This document shows, piece after piece, positions 10,103-19,008 of a stretch of 64,000 bases of DNA; within the stretch, counting starts at the first letter, position 1; every line of letters starts with the position of its first letter. Source of the stretch: Bacillus sp. CGMCC 1.16541 (GTDB lineage Bacteria > Bacillota > Bacilli > Bacillales > Bacillaceae_H). A model generated the notes under the pieces. The model was not told the DNA's origin. It made no database searches and saw only the letters and a program-made list of their open reading frames with translations. The position numbers and the translations under genes were made by a program. Location of the stretch: the NCBI RefSeq assembly GCF_003184905.1, contig NZ_QFRU01000008.1, forward strand, positions 62,001-126,000, given 5' to 3'.

Positions 10103-10666
10103 ATGAATCCATTACTATTAGACTTTCCAACTGAATTTGAAACAGATCGACTACTCATACGTATGCCGAAACCAGGTGATGAACATGGGATGTATAAAGC
10201 AATAAAAGACTCACAAGCAGATTTAAAAGAATGGATGATCTTTGCACAAAAAGAGCAAACACTTGAAGACGTTACGCTTGATATTCGTGAAGCACATATT
10301 GCTTTTTTGAAGCGAGAGGACTTACGTTTAGTGGTGTTTTTGAAAGAAACAGGGGAATTAGTCGCCTCTTCTGGTTTGCATCGCATTGATTGGTCCATTC
10401 CACGCTTTGAAATTGGCTACTGGATTAACTCAGCGTTTCGCGGGAAAGGGTATATGACAGAAGCCGTTCAAGGGATTACTGATTTTGCGATTCGTGAATT
10501 AAAGGCACGCCGAATTGAAATTCGCTGTGACTCACGCAATGTAAAAAGTCGAGGAGTAGCAGAGCGCCTCAATTTTACATTAGAAGGGATTTTAAGACAG
10601 AACGGCAAATGTGTGAAAACAGGAGAACTAATTGATACGTGTGTATATGCGAAGGTGATGGATTAA
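10103..10666 (+). CDS. GNAT acetyltransferase, RimJ/RimL type
   Basis: This is a 187-residue N-acetyltransferase related to ribosomal-protein alanine acetyltransferases and their metabolic relatives. I start it at ATG 10103 after TAGGAGA; the open frame extends upstream to 10028 but without a ribosome site or family similarity. The signature begins ETDRLLIRMPKPGDE, with the central FEIGYWINSAFRGKGYMTEA acetyl-CoA-binding stretch and a late SRGVAERLNF. A perfect palindromic terminator follows. The acceptor substrate cannot be predicted. Confidence 0.9.
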   Translation: MNPLLLDFPTEFETDRLLIRMPKPGDEHGMYKAIKDSQADLKEWMIFAQKEQTLEDVTLDIREAHIAFLKREDLRLVVFLKETGELVASSGLHRIDWSIPRFEIGYWINSAFRGKGYMTEAVQGITDFAIRELKARRIEIRCDSRNVKSRGVAERLNFTLEGILRQNGKCVKTGELIDTCVYAKVMD

Positions 10667-10692
10667 ATCATCGTAAAGAAACTTCTTTACTG

Positions 10693-10724
10693 CATAAAAA
10701 ACGCTTGGATCAAGCGTTTTTTAT
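10693..10724. terminator. Bidirectional intrinsic terminator
   Basis: A perfect palindrome with arms ATAAAAAACGCTTG and CAAGCGTTTTTTAT and a 3-nt loop. It serves the acetyltransferase gene and the convergent small membrane protein gene. Confidence 0.95.
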
Positions 10725-10725
10725 G

Positions 10726-10947
10726 TTACTTTGCAAAGTTTTTTTTGAAAATAACAACGTTTACGGCGATGAAAAAGCTAATGGTTGCGACAATAAAGAC
10801 TTCATCGTATCCATTTCTTCCAATTTGATAAAAAGTTAGAAAGGGAACCGTTCCAGCGATACTTAAACTTACGATTGGTCGTTTTTTGACTAATTGAAGA
10901 GCTAATAAGATTGCAGCGACAGTTAGAAAGAAAAAAATCCAGCTCAT
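10726..10947 (-). CDS. Small membrane protein, unknown function
   Basis: This is a 73-residue hydrophobic protein with two to three predicted membrane segments (IFFFLTVAAILLALQLV, IVSLSIAGTVPFLTFY, VFIVATISFFIAVNVVIF). The ATG at 10947 is preceded at good distance by GGAGG, and the gene ends exactly at a bidirectional terminator, so it is a real gene. The pattern resembles small conserved Bacillus membrane proteins, but I cannot name it. Confidence 0.75.
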   Translation of the reverse strand: MSWIFFFLTVAAILLALQLVKKRPIVSLSIAGTVPFLTFYQIGRNGYDEVFIVATISFFIAVNVVIFKKNFAK

Positions 10948-11001
10948 TTGTATACCTCCAACATTTTTATGACTTTTAACATATAAACTTGCTTCATTGG
11001 C

Positions 11002-11148
11002 TCATTCCATTAAATTTTTATAGTAAGAGTGTGTTCTCTCCCAAATAAATTCTTTGAAATAGAAACGAAACTCCTCGATAACTTGCTCATCTAGCATATG
11101 TAGAGCATTCTGTATATGATCTGAGACACCACTTCTATTGAACTCCAT
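11002..11148 (-). CDS. Small protein of 48 residues, hypothetical
   Basis: A short open frame starts at ATG 11148 after AAAGGA and encodes a charged, helical peptide (begins MEFNRSGVSDHIQNALHML, ends in SYYKNLME). It fills most of an otherwise empty 360-bp gap. The ribosome site and amino-acid composition favour a real gene, but I do not recognise a family and have no second line of evidence. Confidence 0.4.
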   Translation of the reverse strand: MEFNRSGVSDHIQNALHMLDEQVIEEFRFYFKEFIWERTHSYYKNLME

Positions 11149-11298
11149 GTAAAATCCTTTTTCAACTATACTCTAGTTTAACTAAATCTCTCCTCATTCT
11201 TTATGTTCATCTATTATTTTAACAAATAATGAGAATAATGAGAATATTAAACTTGAGAATTGTTAACATGAAAGGTGATAGAATTTGTATATGAACAT

Positions 11299-11332
11299 AA
11301 AAGCAAGTCGCTCTACGTACGACTTGCTTTTA
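11299..11332. terminator. Terminator overlapping the end of the exonuclease gene
   Basis: Arms AAAAGCAAGTCG and CGACTTGCTTTT enclose 9-10 nt. The upstream arm codes for the last residues (KASRT) of the exonuclease and the stop codon lies in the loop. On the minus strand a T-run follows. Confidence 0.85.
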
Positions 11333-11897
11333 CTTTAGGTTTACTCATGGCTTTATTCATTACTTCAAAAAAATAGGGCTGACCGTTCGGGTTTTGGTAA
11401 GTGAGAAGTTGAAGTGTTGCTTTCACATCGTCCATTGCTCGGTGAGCTTGTTCACGGCCAATATTGTGTGCATCAAGAAGAGTTGTTAACTTTTTAGTGA
11501 AAAACCCATACTCTTTCCATTTCACCGCTCTCATTGAGCAATGCCACTTTTTCTCAAACAGTTCTGGATAGCGTTTAATTAAAAATCCTCGATCAAACGA
11601 TGCATTATGAGCAATAATCATATCGGCCTTTCTAAAAAGACTCACAACTTTTTCATCATCTAACACTTCGTTTTGCACCATGTTATTTGTAATTCCTGTT
11701 AATCTTGTAATATAAGAAGGAATAGGAGTAGCTGGCATATGAAAGCCTGCGTATTCATCCACCATCTCTAGTACTTTTCCTGTATGTGAGTCATAAGAAC
11801 ACAAAACAATGGCTAACTCAATAATCTCGCATTCGTAAGGGCTTAAGCCCGTTGTTTCGATATCCACAATCGCTGCAAGTTTTCTTTCTTCGTTCAT
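11313..11897 (-). CDS. DnaQ-like 3'-5' exonuclease (DEDDh)
   Basis: This is a 194-residue stand-alone exonuclease of the DNA polymerase III epsilon family. Exo I is VDIETTGLSPYECEIIELA (metal-binding Asp and Glu), Exo II is HNASFDRGF and Exo III is HRAMDDVKAT, giving the DEDDh set. No polymerase or helicase domain is attached. Such proteins act in DNA repair or RNA/nucleotide turnover; the exact substrate is not predictable. It is a single gene on the minus strand with a terminator that overlaps its 3' end. Confidence 0.9.
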   Translation of the reverse strand: MNEERKLAAIVDIETTGLSPYECEIIELAIVLCSYDSHTGKVLEMVDEYAGFHMPATPIPSYITRLTGITNNMVQNEVLDDEKVVSLFRKADMIIAHNASFDRGFLIKRYPELFEKKWHCSMRAVKWKEYGFFTKKLTTLLDAHNIGREQAHRAMDDVKATLQLLTYQNPNGQPYFFEVMNKAMSKPKVKASRT

Positions 11898-11974
11898 TTA
11901 TTTATCGCCCTCTCCATTTGCTATTATTGTAACGATATCATATTTTTCTAAGCTGTGTCTTATTTTTTGCCAAT

Positions 11975-12241
11975 GTGCATATAAACAAAGAAAGCACGTC
12001 AAAAAACATGATGAACACACCTTTGCATCTACCCATGTATCTTTTCGGAGGAAGCGATGACCCTGTAAGTGAGTATGGAAAAGGGATCGTACATTTATCG
12101 AATACGTATCAGTCGATAGGGGTTGAAAATATCACATATAAACTGTATGAAGGCGGACGACATGAAATGTTAAATGAACGAAATCGTGATGAAGTGATTG
12201 AAGATATTATGAAGTGGATTTATCAAAACGTCAACGTGTAG
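11975..12241 (+). pseudogene. C-terminal remnant of a serine aminopeptidase S33/monoacylglycerol lipase-like hydrolase
   Basis: About 75 residues match only the end of the lysophospholipase/monoacylglycerol-lipase fold: LPMYLFGGSDDPVSEYGKG carries the catalytic Asp region and YEGGRHEMLNE the catalytic His. The N-terminal two thirds, including the GxSxG nucleophile, are missing, and no ribosome site precedes the open frame. The fragment is therefore a decayed gene. Homology begins about 12010. Confidence 0.75.
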
Positions 12242-12346
12242 AAAGCTGGCTATCTCTTTAAATAGTGTAACTTAACAGCAAATTTTTATAAGAAAGCAAT
12301 TTCCTAGATCAAAAGGAAATTTAACTTACGATGTGTAATAGTATAT

Positions 12347-12360
12347 TGAAAGCGTTATCA
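12347..12360. promoter_or_regulatory. Possible cre (CcpA) site
   Basis: TGAAAGCGTTATCA matches the CcpA consensus TGNAANCGNWNNCA. It lies about 300 bp upstream of the M20 hydrolase gene, in a region with no coding sequence. Distance and the intervening repeat make its target uncertain. Confidence 0.35.
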
Positions 12361-12391
12361 AAATAAAGGCATTCATCAGTCACTAAATGCT

Positions 12392-12502
12392 AAAAAAGTA
12401 AATGTAGATGCACTATCCCGTTCCTCTCTATCTGTTGATAGTAGTGGATTTTTTGAAAAAGGGTTGGTGTCAGCTGAGCCAAACAAGGGTGTTTTTTCCT
12501 CC
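12392..12502 (-). repeat. Structured repeat element, copy 2
   Basis: On the minus strand this region aligns in order with the element at 9888-9996. Shared words are GAGG followed by an A-run, GTTTGGCTC, a CAC..AAC.CC arm, AAATCCA-like bases, AACAGATAGAGAGG, a GGGAT..GTGC arm and CTTTTTT. The paired arms differ from copy 1 but can still pair (CACCAACCC with GGGATAGTG), which is the pattern expected of a conserved RNA structure. The rest of the 12242-12654 gap holds only a small hairpin near 12298-12321 and the possible cre site. Confidence 0.55.
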
Positions 12503-12654
12503 ATTTTGTCTTAGCCCCAAATCTCTCATCGTAGGAAAGTGTGCTAGAAGTTTTGACAAACAAGCGGTGTTACGTCATGGTTTCTGTCATAGTTATGAAA
12601 ATAGCACCAAGACATGCATAACGAATCTGAACTAGTTGAGAAGGAGTGGATGAA

Positions 12655-13893
12655 ATGCAACGACAAAAGTTATTAATCAATGGTGAACGATTAAAACAGG
12701 AGTTAGAACGATTTGCTGATTTTGGCCGCACGGAAAACAATGGAGTCACAAGGTTGGCGTTGTCACAGGAAGATCGTTTAGCGCGTGACCACTTTCGAGC
12801 TTGTTGTGAAGAGTTAGGGATGTCAGTCAATATTGATGACATGGGCTGTATGTATGCGACATTAGAAGGAACAGAGGATGTACCACCGATTGTTATGGGT
12901 TCACACATTGACTCTGTAAAAAAGGGTGGACGATTTGATGGGATTTTAGGAGTTGTAGCTGGCCTAGAAGTTGTGCGTACACTTGTTGAAAATAATGTGA
13001 AGCCTCGCATTCCAATTACAATTGTAAATATTACCAATGAAGAAGGAGCGCGTTTTGAACCGTCAATGATGGCATCTGGTGTGTTATCTGGAAAGTTTGA
13101 AAAAGAAGTCATGATGAAAAAGATAGATATAGAAGGTATTACATTTGAGGATGCGTTAAAGAAAATTGGGTATGATGGAGATAGTGAAAATCGCTTAACA
13201 GAAGCGACAGCATTTCTAGAACTACATATCGAGCAAGGTCCTGTTCTAGAGCAAGAGAAGCTTTCAATTGGGGTTGTTGAATGTGTGTTAGGTATGGTGT
13301 GCTATGACATTGAAGTAAGTGGCTTTTCAAATCATGCAGGAACAACACCTATGCCGATGCGTAAGGATGCTCTATTTGTTACCACTGATTTAATTACCGA
13401 AGCGCGTAAAAAATTAAGTGCGTTAGATGAAAAGCTTGTTTATACAATGGGTCGCATGAACGTATTACCAAATATTCATACGGTCATTCCAAATAAAGTG
13501 GTATTTTCACTTGAAGCGAGACACCAAGATGAAAAGGTGATTGAAGAGGTAGAGAACATCATTCAGTCTTTAACACAATCACCGTCTATTACAGATGGAT
13601 GTAGTGTCAAAGCAACAAAGCTTTGGAATCGTGATACCGTTTGGTTTGACAAAGGTGTAGTTGAACAAGTAGAAGAAGCAACAAAGTCGCTCGGATATTC
13701 CTATAAACGAATGGTAAGCGGTGCAGGGCATGATGCGCAATTCCTACAAAGTTATATTCCAAGCGCAATGATTTTTATTCCAAGTCAAAACGGGCAAAGT
13801 CATTGTGAAGAAGAATATTCAACGTGGGAAGAATGTGAATGCGGTGTGAATGTTCTATTAGAAACTGTGATGGGATTGTTAGCAAAAGCGTAA
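12655..13893 (+). CDS. M20 family Zn-dependent amidohydrolase (N-carbamoyl-L-amino acid hydrolase / allantoate amidohydrolase type)
   Basis: This 412-residue cytosolic metallohydrolase cleaves carbamoyl or ureido groups from amino-acid-like substrates. I start it at ATG 12655, 8 bp after AAGGAG; a GTG at 12646 overlaps the ribosome site. Metal ligands are visible in GSHIDSVKKGGRFDG, NEEGARFEPS and HIEQGPVLE, and the dimerisation-domain signature in GFSNHAGTTPM. The late GHDAQF also fits. No hydantoinase or allantoinase gene is adjacent, so the substrate (N-carbamoyl amino acid, allantoate or beta-ureidopropionate) stays open. Confidence 0.9.
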   Translation: MQRQKLLINGERLKQELERFADFGRTENNGVTRLALSQEDRLARDHFRACCEELGMSVNIDDMGCMYATLEGTEDVPPIVMGSHIDSVKKGGRFDGILGVVAGLEVVRTLVENNVKPRIPITIVNITNEEGARFEPSMMASGVLSGKFEKEVMMKKIDIEGITFEDALKKIGYDGDSENRLTEATAFLELHIEQGPVLEQEKLSIGVVECVLGMVCYDIEVSGFSNHAGTTPMPMRKDALFVTTDLITEARKKLSALDEKLVYTMGRMNVLPNIHTVIPNKVVFSLEARHQDEKVIEEVENIIQSLTQSPSITDGCSVKATKLWNRDTVWFDKGVVEQVEEATKSLGYSYKRMVSGAGHDAQFLQSYIPSAMIFIPSQNGQSHCEEEYSTWEECECGVNVLLETVMGLLAKA

Positions 13894-13898
13894 TGAAC

Positions 13899-13934
13899 GA
13901 AAGGGAGTAGGGACGAGCCTGCTTCCTTTTTCTC
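13899..13934 (+). terminator. Intrinsic terminator after the M20 hydrolase gene
   Basis: A GGGAGTAGG / CCTGCTTCC stem with a 6-nt loop and following T-run. Confidence 0.7.
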
Positions 13935-14094
13935 TCTTCTTGTGATAGCAAGCCCTCATCTTAATGAATGTAAGCCGCATATCTCAAGAATAGGGGAGAA
14001 GTAAATCAGTATTGTTTAAAAGAATAATAAGATGAAAAAAGAGTAACACACTAATAACAAAGCTCGTTATTTTAAACAAAAAGGAGAATATGAG

Positions 14095-14478
14095 ATGTTT
14101 CATTATACAAAAGAAGTAACAATGTCAGTTGAAGAGACGATTTTAAAACTAGAATCATCTTTAAAAACTGAACAATTTGGGGTGCTTTGGCAATTCAACA
14201 TAAAAGACAAGCTCCAAGAAAAAGGATTAGAGTTTGATAAGGAATTTATCGTGTTAGAAGTGTGTAACCCAGGAGAAGCAAAGCGAGTGTTAGAAGAAGA
14301 AAGTTTAGTGAGTTATTTCTTACCTTGTAAAATAGTTGTATACAAAGATGGAAATCAAACGAAAGTCGGAATGCCAAGACCGACTGTTTTAATGGAGATG
14401 TTTGAAAATGATAAGCTTCAACAGCTCGGAGCAGATATTGAAAATCGTTTAGTTCACTGTATAGATCAGCTTTCGTAA
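14095..14478 (+). CDS. DUF302 domain protein
   Basis: This is a 127-residue soluble protein with the DUF302 pattern. An N-terminal strand and helix (VEETILKLESSLKTEQFGVLW) is followed by FNIKDKLQEKGLEF, then EVCNPGEAKRVLEE and SYFLPCKIVVYKDG. The ATG follows AAAAGGAG. DUF302 proteins are small alpha/beta proteins of unknown biochemical role, sometimes linked to redox or stress genes. It appears to be a single gene. Confidence 0.88.
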   Translation: MFHYTKEVTMSVEETILKLESSLKTEQFGVLWQFNIKDKLQEKGLEFDKEFIVLEVCNPGEAKRVLEEESLVSYFLPCKIVVYKDGNQTKVGMPRPTVLMEMFENDKLQQLGADIENRLVHCIDQLS

Positions 14479-14510
14479 GTAAAAATCACACTTATCTTAT
14501 GAAGCGACGG

Positions 14511-14551
14511 TTTTTCAGACTGTTGAGAAGTTTTTTCTCAACAGTCTGAAA
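14511..14551. repeat. Long perfect palindrome, terminator-like without a strong U-tract
   Basis: Arms of about 19 nt (TTTTTCAGACTGTTGAGAA and its exact complement) enclose a 5-6 nt T-rich loop. It lies between convergent genes. It may terminate either of them, but perfect arms of this length and the lack of a T-run after the + strand arm also fit a dispersed repeat. Confidence 0.6.
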
Positions 14552-14613
14552 AGAAACAAAACGACGCTGTTTTTAAAATCTTATCATCATAGCGTTCCAA
14601 GCCTTTTAACAAC

Positions 14614-14838
14614 TCACAGTGATTGTATGCTCGTAAAAAGCTTGCAATCGCGCATAAACGGTACTTGTTCTTCCACTTTGCGTTTTTGAAGTTCAATGAA
14701 GAGTTGTTTGTATTCGGACTTCGTTACATCTCCTTGTGTATAACAAGTTTGAAGATAACGTAATAACTCATTTGTATGAAGTGGACTTCGTTTTTTCATT
14801 AAAATAAATCGAAAAATAAAATCTTCCATTAACATCAT
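14614..14838 (-). CDS. Small helical protein, possibly YppF-like
   Basis: This is a 74-residue protein starting at ATG 14838 after a consensus GGAGGG. The core (HTNELLRYLQTCYTQGDVTKSEYKQLFIELQKR) resembles the short helical YppF-type proteins of Bacillus, whose function is unknown. A cre-like box lies 36 bp upstream of the start codon. The similarity call is from memory of the pattern and should be treated as tentative. Confidence 0.55.
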   Translation of the reverse strand: MMLMEDFIFRFILMKKRSPLHTNELLRYLQTCYTQGDVTKSEYKQLFIELQKRKVEEQVPFMRDCKLFTSIQSL

Positions 14839-14873
14839 AATCCCTCCAGTATAATTCGTATTCCGGTCGCGTT

Positions 14874-14887
14874 TGAAAGCGTTTACA
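14874..14887. promoter_or_regulatory. Possible cre (CcpA) site upstream of the 14614-14838 gene
   Basis: TGAAAGCGTTTACA matches the cre consensus well and lies in the short upstream region of the minus-strand small gene. The remainder of the 14839-15213 gap holds only AT-rich sequence and the terminator at 15134-15173. Confidence 0.4.
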
Positions 14888-15133
14888 AAATCATACCATA
14901 AAAAGATAAAAGAACAACAATAAACATTTAGACAATTTCTAACAAATATGCTAAATTTGTCAAATCATTAGTTTAGAGTATGAAGCAAGTATCTTTTTGA
15001 TTGGGCATCTTGGAAATTTTTTAACGAGAGGTAGTCTTACTTTGTACGTATAAACAAGCGTATACGTGCTAAAAGAGTTACGGAAGAGGGGTGGAATGAA
15101 AAGGGTTGGTTGTTACACGTTACGTTAAGAAAG

Positions 15134-15173
15134 AGTGGTTCAGCTTGACGAAGATTTGATACGTTCTCATCAA
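15134..15173 (-). terminator. Stem-loop after the flavin monooxygenase gene
   Basis: TGGTTCAGCTTGA pairs with TCAAGCTGAACCA around a loop of about 21 nt. The T-run on the minus strand is weak, so termination efficiency is uncertain. Confidence 0.5.
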
Positions 15174-15213
15174 GCTGAACCAACAGTCATCATCTAGTTA
15201 ATGTCCGTTGAAG

Positions 15214-16236
15214 TTAGTTTCCACTCATAATTTCGCTCACAATCTCAAATGAACGTAGGCGAGCATCATGGTCATAAATTTGACCGTGAATCATGAATTC
15301 ATCTGCTTTTGTTTCTTCAGCAAATGCTTCTAACTTACGTTTAACCGTTTCTTTGCTTCCGATAATCGATGTGCTTAATTGTTTGTGCAAAATAGCTTCT
15401 TCGTAAGGTGACATGAGGCCATCCATACTGTCAACAGGAGGCTTGAGTAAGCCAGGTGTATTTCGAATAAGATTTAGAAACTGTTGTTGTAAAGAAGTAG
15501 CTAGTCGGTTTGCTTCTTCATCTGTATCCGCTGCAACGACATTGACACCAACCATCGCATAAGACTTTTCTAAATGATCAGAAGGACGGAAATGATTGCG
15601 ATAAAGTTCAAGAGCCGGCAACGTATTCTCAGGAGAGAAGTGACTGGCGAATGCAAATGGTAAACCAAGTTGTGCCGATAATCTTGCGCTAAATCCACTC
15701 GAGCCGAGCAGCCAAATCGGTACGTTTAATCCTTCACCTGGAATCGCACGAACTCGTCGGTTTTCCCCTTCTGCTAATGGTGTAAAATACGTCTGTAATT
15801 CTTCAAGTTGTTCTGGGAAATCATCCGCACCGCTTTGTAATGTACGACGCAATGCATGAGCCGTTAGTTGATCCGTTCCTGGTGCACGCCCTAACCCAAG
15901 GTCAATCCGTCCTGGAAATAACGTTTCAAGTGTTCCAAATTGCTCGGCAATAACGAGTGGAGCATGGTTTGGAAGCATAATGCCACCAGATCCCACACGA
16001 ATCTTAGATGTACCAGCAGCGATATGCCCAATCACAACAGAAGTTGCTGAACTAGCGATGCCAGCCATGTTGTGATGTTCAGCTACCCAATATCGATTGT
16101 AGCCCCAATTTTCAGCATGTTGCGCTAGATCAAGGGTGTTTCGTAATGCATCAGAAGGTGCAGATCCTTCAATGACAGGCGCTAAATCTAAAATAGAAAA
16201 TGCAATGTTCGTCAAGTTTGTTTCGTTTGTTGGCAT
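15214..16236 (-). CDS. LLM-class flavin-dependent oxidoreductase (bacterial luciferase-like)
   Basis: This is a 340-residue FMN-dependent monooxygenase-family protein of the group often annotated MsnO8-like or alkanal monooxygenase-like. The signature includes [37 protein letters not shown] and [12 protein letters not shown]. The start ATG 16236 follows AAAAGGAAG. No flavin reductase or sulfonate transporter is next to it. The family is clear; the substrate is not. Confidence 0.9.
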   Translation of the reverse strand: MPTNETNLTNIAFSILDLAPVIEGSAPSDALRNTLDLAQHAENWGYNRYWVAEHHNMAGIASSATSVVIGHIAAGTSKIRVGSGGIMLPNHAPLVIAEQFGTLETLFPGRIDLGLGRAPGTDQLTAHALRRTLQSGADDFPEQLEELQTYFTPLAEGENRRVRAIPGEGLNVPIWLLGSSGFSARLSAQLGLPFAFASHFSPENTLPALELYRNHFRPSDHLEKSYAMVGVNVVAADTDEEANRLATSLQQQFLNLIRNTPGLLKPPVDSMDGLMSPYEEAILHKQLSTSIIGSKETVKRKLEAFAEETKADEFMIHGQIYDHDARLRSFEIVSEIMSGN

Positions 16237-16479
16237 AAATTCATCTTCCTTTTATCGTATAGTTCATAAACAGTACATTTTTAAATTACAGTTTTATTGT
16301 ATCAAGGATCTTTCGAGGCTCAAAATGATTTGCTTTCTTTCACTCGTAACTATGTCTTAAATGTGAATATTGCAAGAAGTATAGATATTTTCCCCTACTT
16401 TATTGATTGTGAGACTTGTAACATGAGTCTAAATATCTATAAAATAAACATGTGAACAAGTCGAGAGGAGAAAAGCTTT

Positions 16480-18159
16480 GTGAAAACCATTAAACAAAGA
16501 TTATTATTGAGCTTTTTTAGTATTGTTATGCTAATGCTATTACTAGGGGGATTTAATTACTTTGTACTTCAGAAAATAACAAATCAAACGAAAGATGTGG
16601 TGTCAGAACAACTGCCACTTCTTATTAAAGATCAACAGCTTGCATTTAATCTATCTCAGCGTATTGCCGTATCAAGAGCCTATCTTTTATTTGATGATAA
16701 AAGCTACAAAGAAGACTTTATAAGGTATACAGAAGAAAGTAAAAACATTCAAGAAGATCTTTTACAAATGGCACATTCACCAGAAGCAGAAGTATTAATT
16801 AATAAAAGTATTCAATGGAGAGAAATGATTGAAAAAGAAGTATTTGCAGCATATGAAAATGGAGATAAAGAAGCTGCGATTACGATTTTAAACGAAAAAG
16901 CCACTCCTTTAGTTAGAGAAATTATGAGAGGCTTTGAAGAAGCATCATTAAACCGAGAAACGATCATTGTAAAAGACAGTGACCGAGTGATAAAAGATAG
17001 CGAAATGATGGCTAATGTAGGTACTGGTATGTCTATCTTTATTTTAATAGTAGGTATCGTTGTGTCATTAATCGCTGCATCCCGTATTTCTCATCCATTA
17101 ATAAAAGTAAAAGAGCGGCTACAATCCATTGCATCGGGAGATTTAACAACTGAGGCCGTTCAATTACACACAAAAGATGAAATTGGTCAATTAGCTAAAG
17201 CAGCTCAACAAATGCAAATAAACTTACGTACGATGATGAATAAACTGACAATTGCGTCCTTAGAACTTTCAAGGCAAAGTGACGAGTTAAAACAATCAGC
17301 TCACGAAGTAAAAGAAGGAGGAGAACAGATCGCATCTACAATGGTTGATCTGTCTATTGGTACGGAATCTCAAGCCAACCATGCAAGTGAATTAACGGAA
17401 CAAACAAATCAATTCATTAAGCGAATTGAACAAACTCAGCATGACGGAGAACAAATTGCAGATGCATCAACTAACGTTTTAACCATGACTAATAAAGGAG
17501 AAACGTTAATGGGTGAGTCAATTAATCAAATGGCTACGATTCACCAAATTGTAGAAAGTGCCGTTGAATCTGTCAAGTTACTTGATAAACAATCAAATGA
17601 AATCTCAAGTCTAGTTTATGTGATTAAAGACATTGCTGAACAAACCAATTTACTAGCGTTAAATGCAGCGATTGAAGCCGCACGTGCAGGCGAACACGGA
17701 AAAGGTTTCGCTGTCGTAGCTGCAGAGGTAAGAAAGTTAGCTGAACAAGTATCTAGTTCAATTGGGAATATTACAGATATTGTGAATACGATTCAGAGTG
17801 AATCAAAAGCTGTCGTTTATTCTCTTGAAAAGGGTTATAGTGCAGTGAATGTTGGTTCTCAAAAAATTGAAACGACAGGAGAAACGTTTAAAGAAATCAA
17901 CCAAGCCGTGTCTCAAATGACGGAAAGCGTTAAGAACATTTCAAAAAATATTCGTGACATTACGAATCAAAGTCATCAAATGAATCAATTTATTCAAGAA
18001 GTCTCAGCAATATCAGAAGAATCTGCAGCTGGAGTTGAAGAAGTGACAGCATCCACTCAACAAGTGAGCGCAAGTATGGAGGGAGTCTCAAAGAGTTCAG
18101 ACCAACTTTCGCAACTAGCTGATCAACTAACCGAACAAGTAAAACAATTTCGAGTATAA
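16480..18159 (+). CDS. Methyl-accepting chemotaxis protein
   Basis: This is a 559-residue transmembrane chemoreceptor. The start is GTG 16480 after GAGAGGAG. It has TM1 (about residues 8-30), a roughly 150-residue extracellular four-helix-bundle sensor, TM2 (about 185-205), a HAMP linker and a long cytoplasmic coiled coil. The hairpin tip is conserved ([20 protein letters not shown]). Gln/Glu-rich heptads flank the tip as methylation sites, and the C-terminus ([14 protein letters not shown]) matches the family. The ligand is unknown. It is a single gene with a convergent terminator shared with the cupin gene. Confidence 0.95.
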   Translation: MKTIKQRLLLSFFSIVMLMLLLGGFNYFVLQKITNQTKDVVSEQLPLLIKDQQLAFNLSQRIAVSRAYLLFDDKSYKEDFIRYTEESKNIQEDLLQMAHSPEAEVLINKSIQWREMIEKEVFAAYENGDKEAAITILNEKATPLVREIMRGFEEASLNRETIIVKDSDRVIKDSEMMANVGTGMSIFILIVGIVVSLIAASRISHPLIKVKERLQSIASGDLTTEAVQLHTKDEIGQLAKAAQQMQINLRTMMNKLTIASLELSRQSDELKQSAHEVKEGGEQIASTMVDLSIGTESQANHASELTEQTNQFIKRIEQTQHDGEQIADASTNVLTMTNKGETLMGESINQMATIHQIVESAVESVKLLDKQSNEISSLVYVIKDIAEQTNLLALNAAIEAARAGEHGKGFAVVAAEVRKLAEQVSSSIGNITDIVNTIQSESKAVVYSLEKGYSAVNVGSQKIETTGETFKEINQAVSQMTESVKNISKNIRDITNQSHQMNQFIQEVSAISEESAAGVEEVTASTQQVSASMEGVSKSSDQLSQLADQLTEQVKQFRV

Positions 18160-18217
18160 GAGCTCGTAAAAATTGGATGGATAGTCAGAGCCATTCACTC
18201 ATATAAGAGAATCAAAA

Positions 18218-18276
18218 CATCCTTTTTCTGTACCATACCTGATAAGATATGTAGGTCGTATGGAAAGAGGATGTCA
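18218..18276. terminator. Bidirectional terminator-like hairpin between the receptor and cupin genes
   Basis: ACATCC..TTTTTC..CCATAC pairs with GTATGG..GAAAGAGGATGT, followed by T-rich sequence on both strands. Confidence 0.65.
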
Positions 18277-18296
18277 TTTTAAAAACCACCAATCTA

Positions 18297-18830
18297 TCAT
18301 TTAGTAAAACACCTTGTTATCGTGCCGTTTCGGCTCCAATAATTAATTAAAGGTCCTTCTGATCCATATACAGGATCTGTACTTGGCATCATCACCTGTT
18401 TAATTTCTTGTAACACCTCTGGCCTTTCTGTTGGTTCTCCAGTTTTAATATTATAATTCATTCCATTTGGATAAGCTCCGACTACTCGGAAATCAGAAGT
18501 TGCATGTAATCGTTTATGGCCGGTTCCGGCGGGTAATACAAAGACATCTCCTCGTGATACTTCTATTCGTTCTCCTCGTTCACCGCCAAGTTGAATGGTT
18601 GAAGTTCCACTGATTACACCGAGTACTTCATGTACGTTGCTATGATAATGATGGTAATCAAAAACCCCATTTATCCAACTGTTTCGCCAATTATGAGTAT
18701 TGAATATGTATTCAATTTCTTTTGGACAGTGAGCAAGCACTTGGTGATACACTAGTACAGGAAGCTCGTCGTTATTTGGGATAGTACCATCATCATTAAA
18801 ATAGTAAGTCGTTATGTCACATACTTTCAT
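18297..18830 (-). CDS. Cupin protein, YjlB-like
   Basis: This 177-residue single-domain cupin has motif 1 HHYHSNVHEVLGVISG (metal-binding His and Glu), followed by GDVFVLPAGTGHK for motif 2. The N-terminal extension (ELPVLVYHQVL, then NNGW-like NSWINGVFDYHHYH) matches the YjlB group of Bacillus, which has no established function. Members may bind a metal and act as a small-molecule dioxygenase or isomerase. It is a single gene. Confidence 0.85.
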   Translation of the reverse strand: MKVCDITTYYFNDDGTIPNNDELPVLVYHQVLAHCPKEIEYIFNTHNWRNSWINGVFDYHHYHSNVHEVLGVISGTSTIQLGGERGERIEVSRGDVFVLPAGTGHKRLHATSDFRVVGAYPNGMNYNIKTGEPTERPEVLQEIKQVMMPSTDPVYGSEGPLINYWSRNGTITRCFTK

Positions 18831-18917
18831 CGTATCTCTCCTCTCTCATTTTACTCACTTTAACAAATAATTCCCAAATTTCTCTATTTATAAACAGCGC
18901 TTTGTCACTTCTGATAA

Positions 18918-18947
18918 TAGTAAACCTATAAAAATGAAAGGTTGACA
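18918..18947. promoter_or_regulatory. BirA-box-like operator before bioY
   Basis: The inverted repeat TAGTAAACC-N13-GGTTGACA matches the Gram-positive BirA operator pattern (TTGTTAACC/GGTTAACAA half sites with a 13-15 bp gap). It overlaps the predicted -35 of bioY. BirA-biotinyl-AMP repression of bioY-yhfT-yhfS is known in B. subtilis; application here is inference from sequence and position. Confidence 0.7.
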
Positions 18948-18970
18948 GAAGTTTACCTTATCTGATAATT
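18942..18970 (+). promoter_or_regulatory. Promoter of the bioY operon
   Basis: A perfect TTGACA (18942-18947) is followed 17 bp later by ATAATT preceded by TG, an extended -10. The -35 lies in the right half of the BirA-like box. Confidence 0.6.
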
Positions 18971-19008
18971 TAGAATAAAATAACATGTTGTAAGAGGGGT
19001 AAGGAAAA

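Noticed and set aside
12408-12635. 75-residue open frame in the 12.4-12.6 kb gap
   Set aside because: No ribosome site, no family pattern, and it runs through the structured repeat copy on the other strand.
15096-15129. Ten-codon frame after GAGGGGTGGA near 15.1 kb
   Set aside because: Good ribosome-site-like sequence, but the peptide is only ten residues and nothing else supports it.
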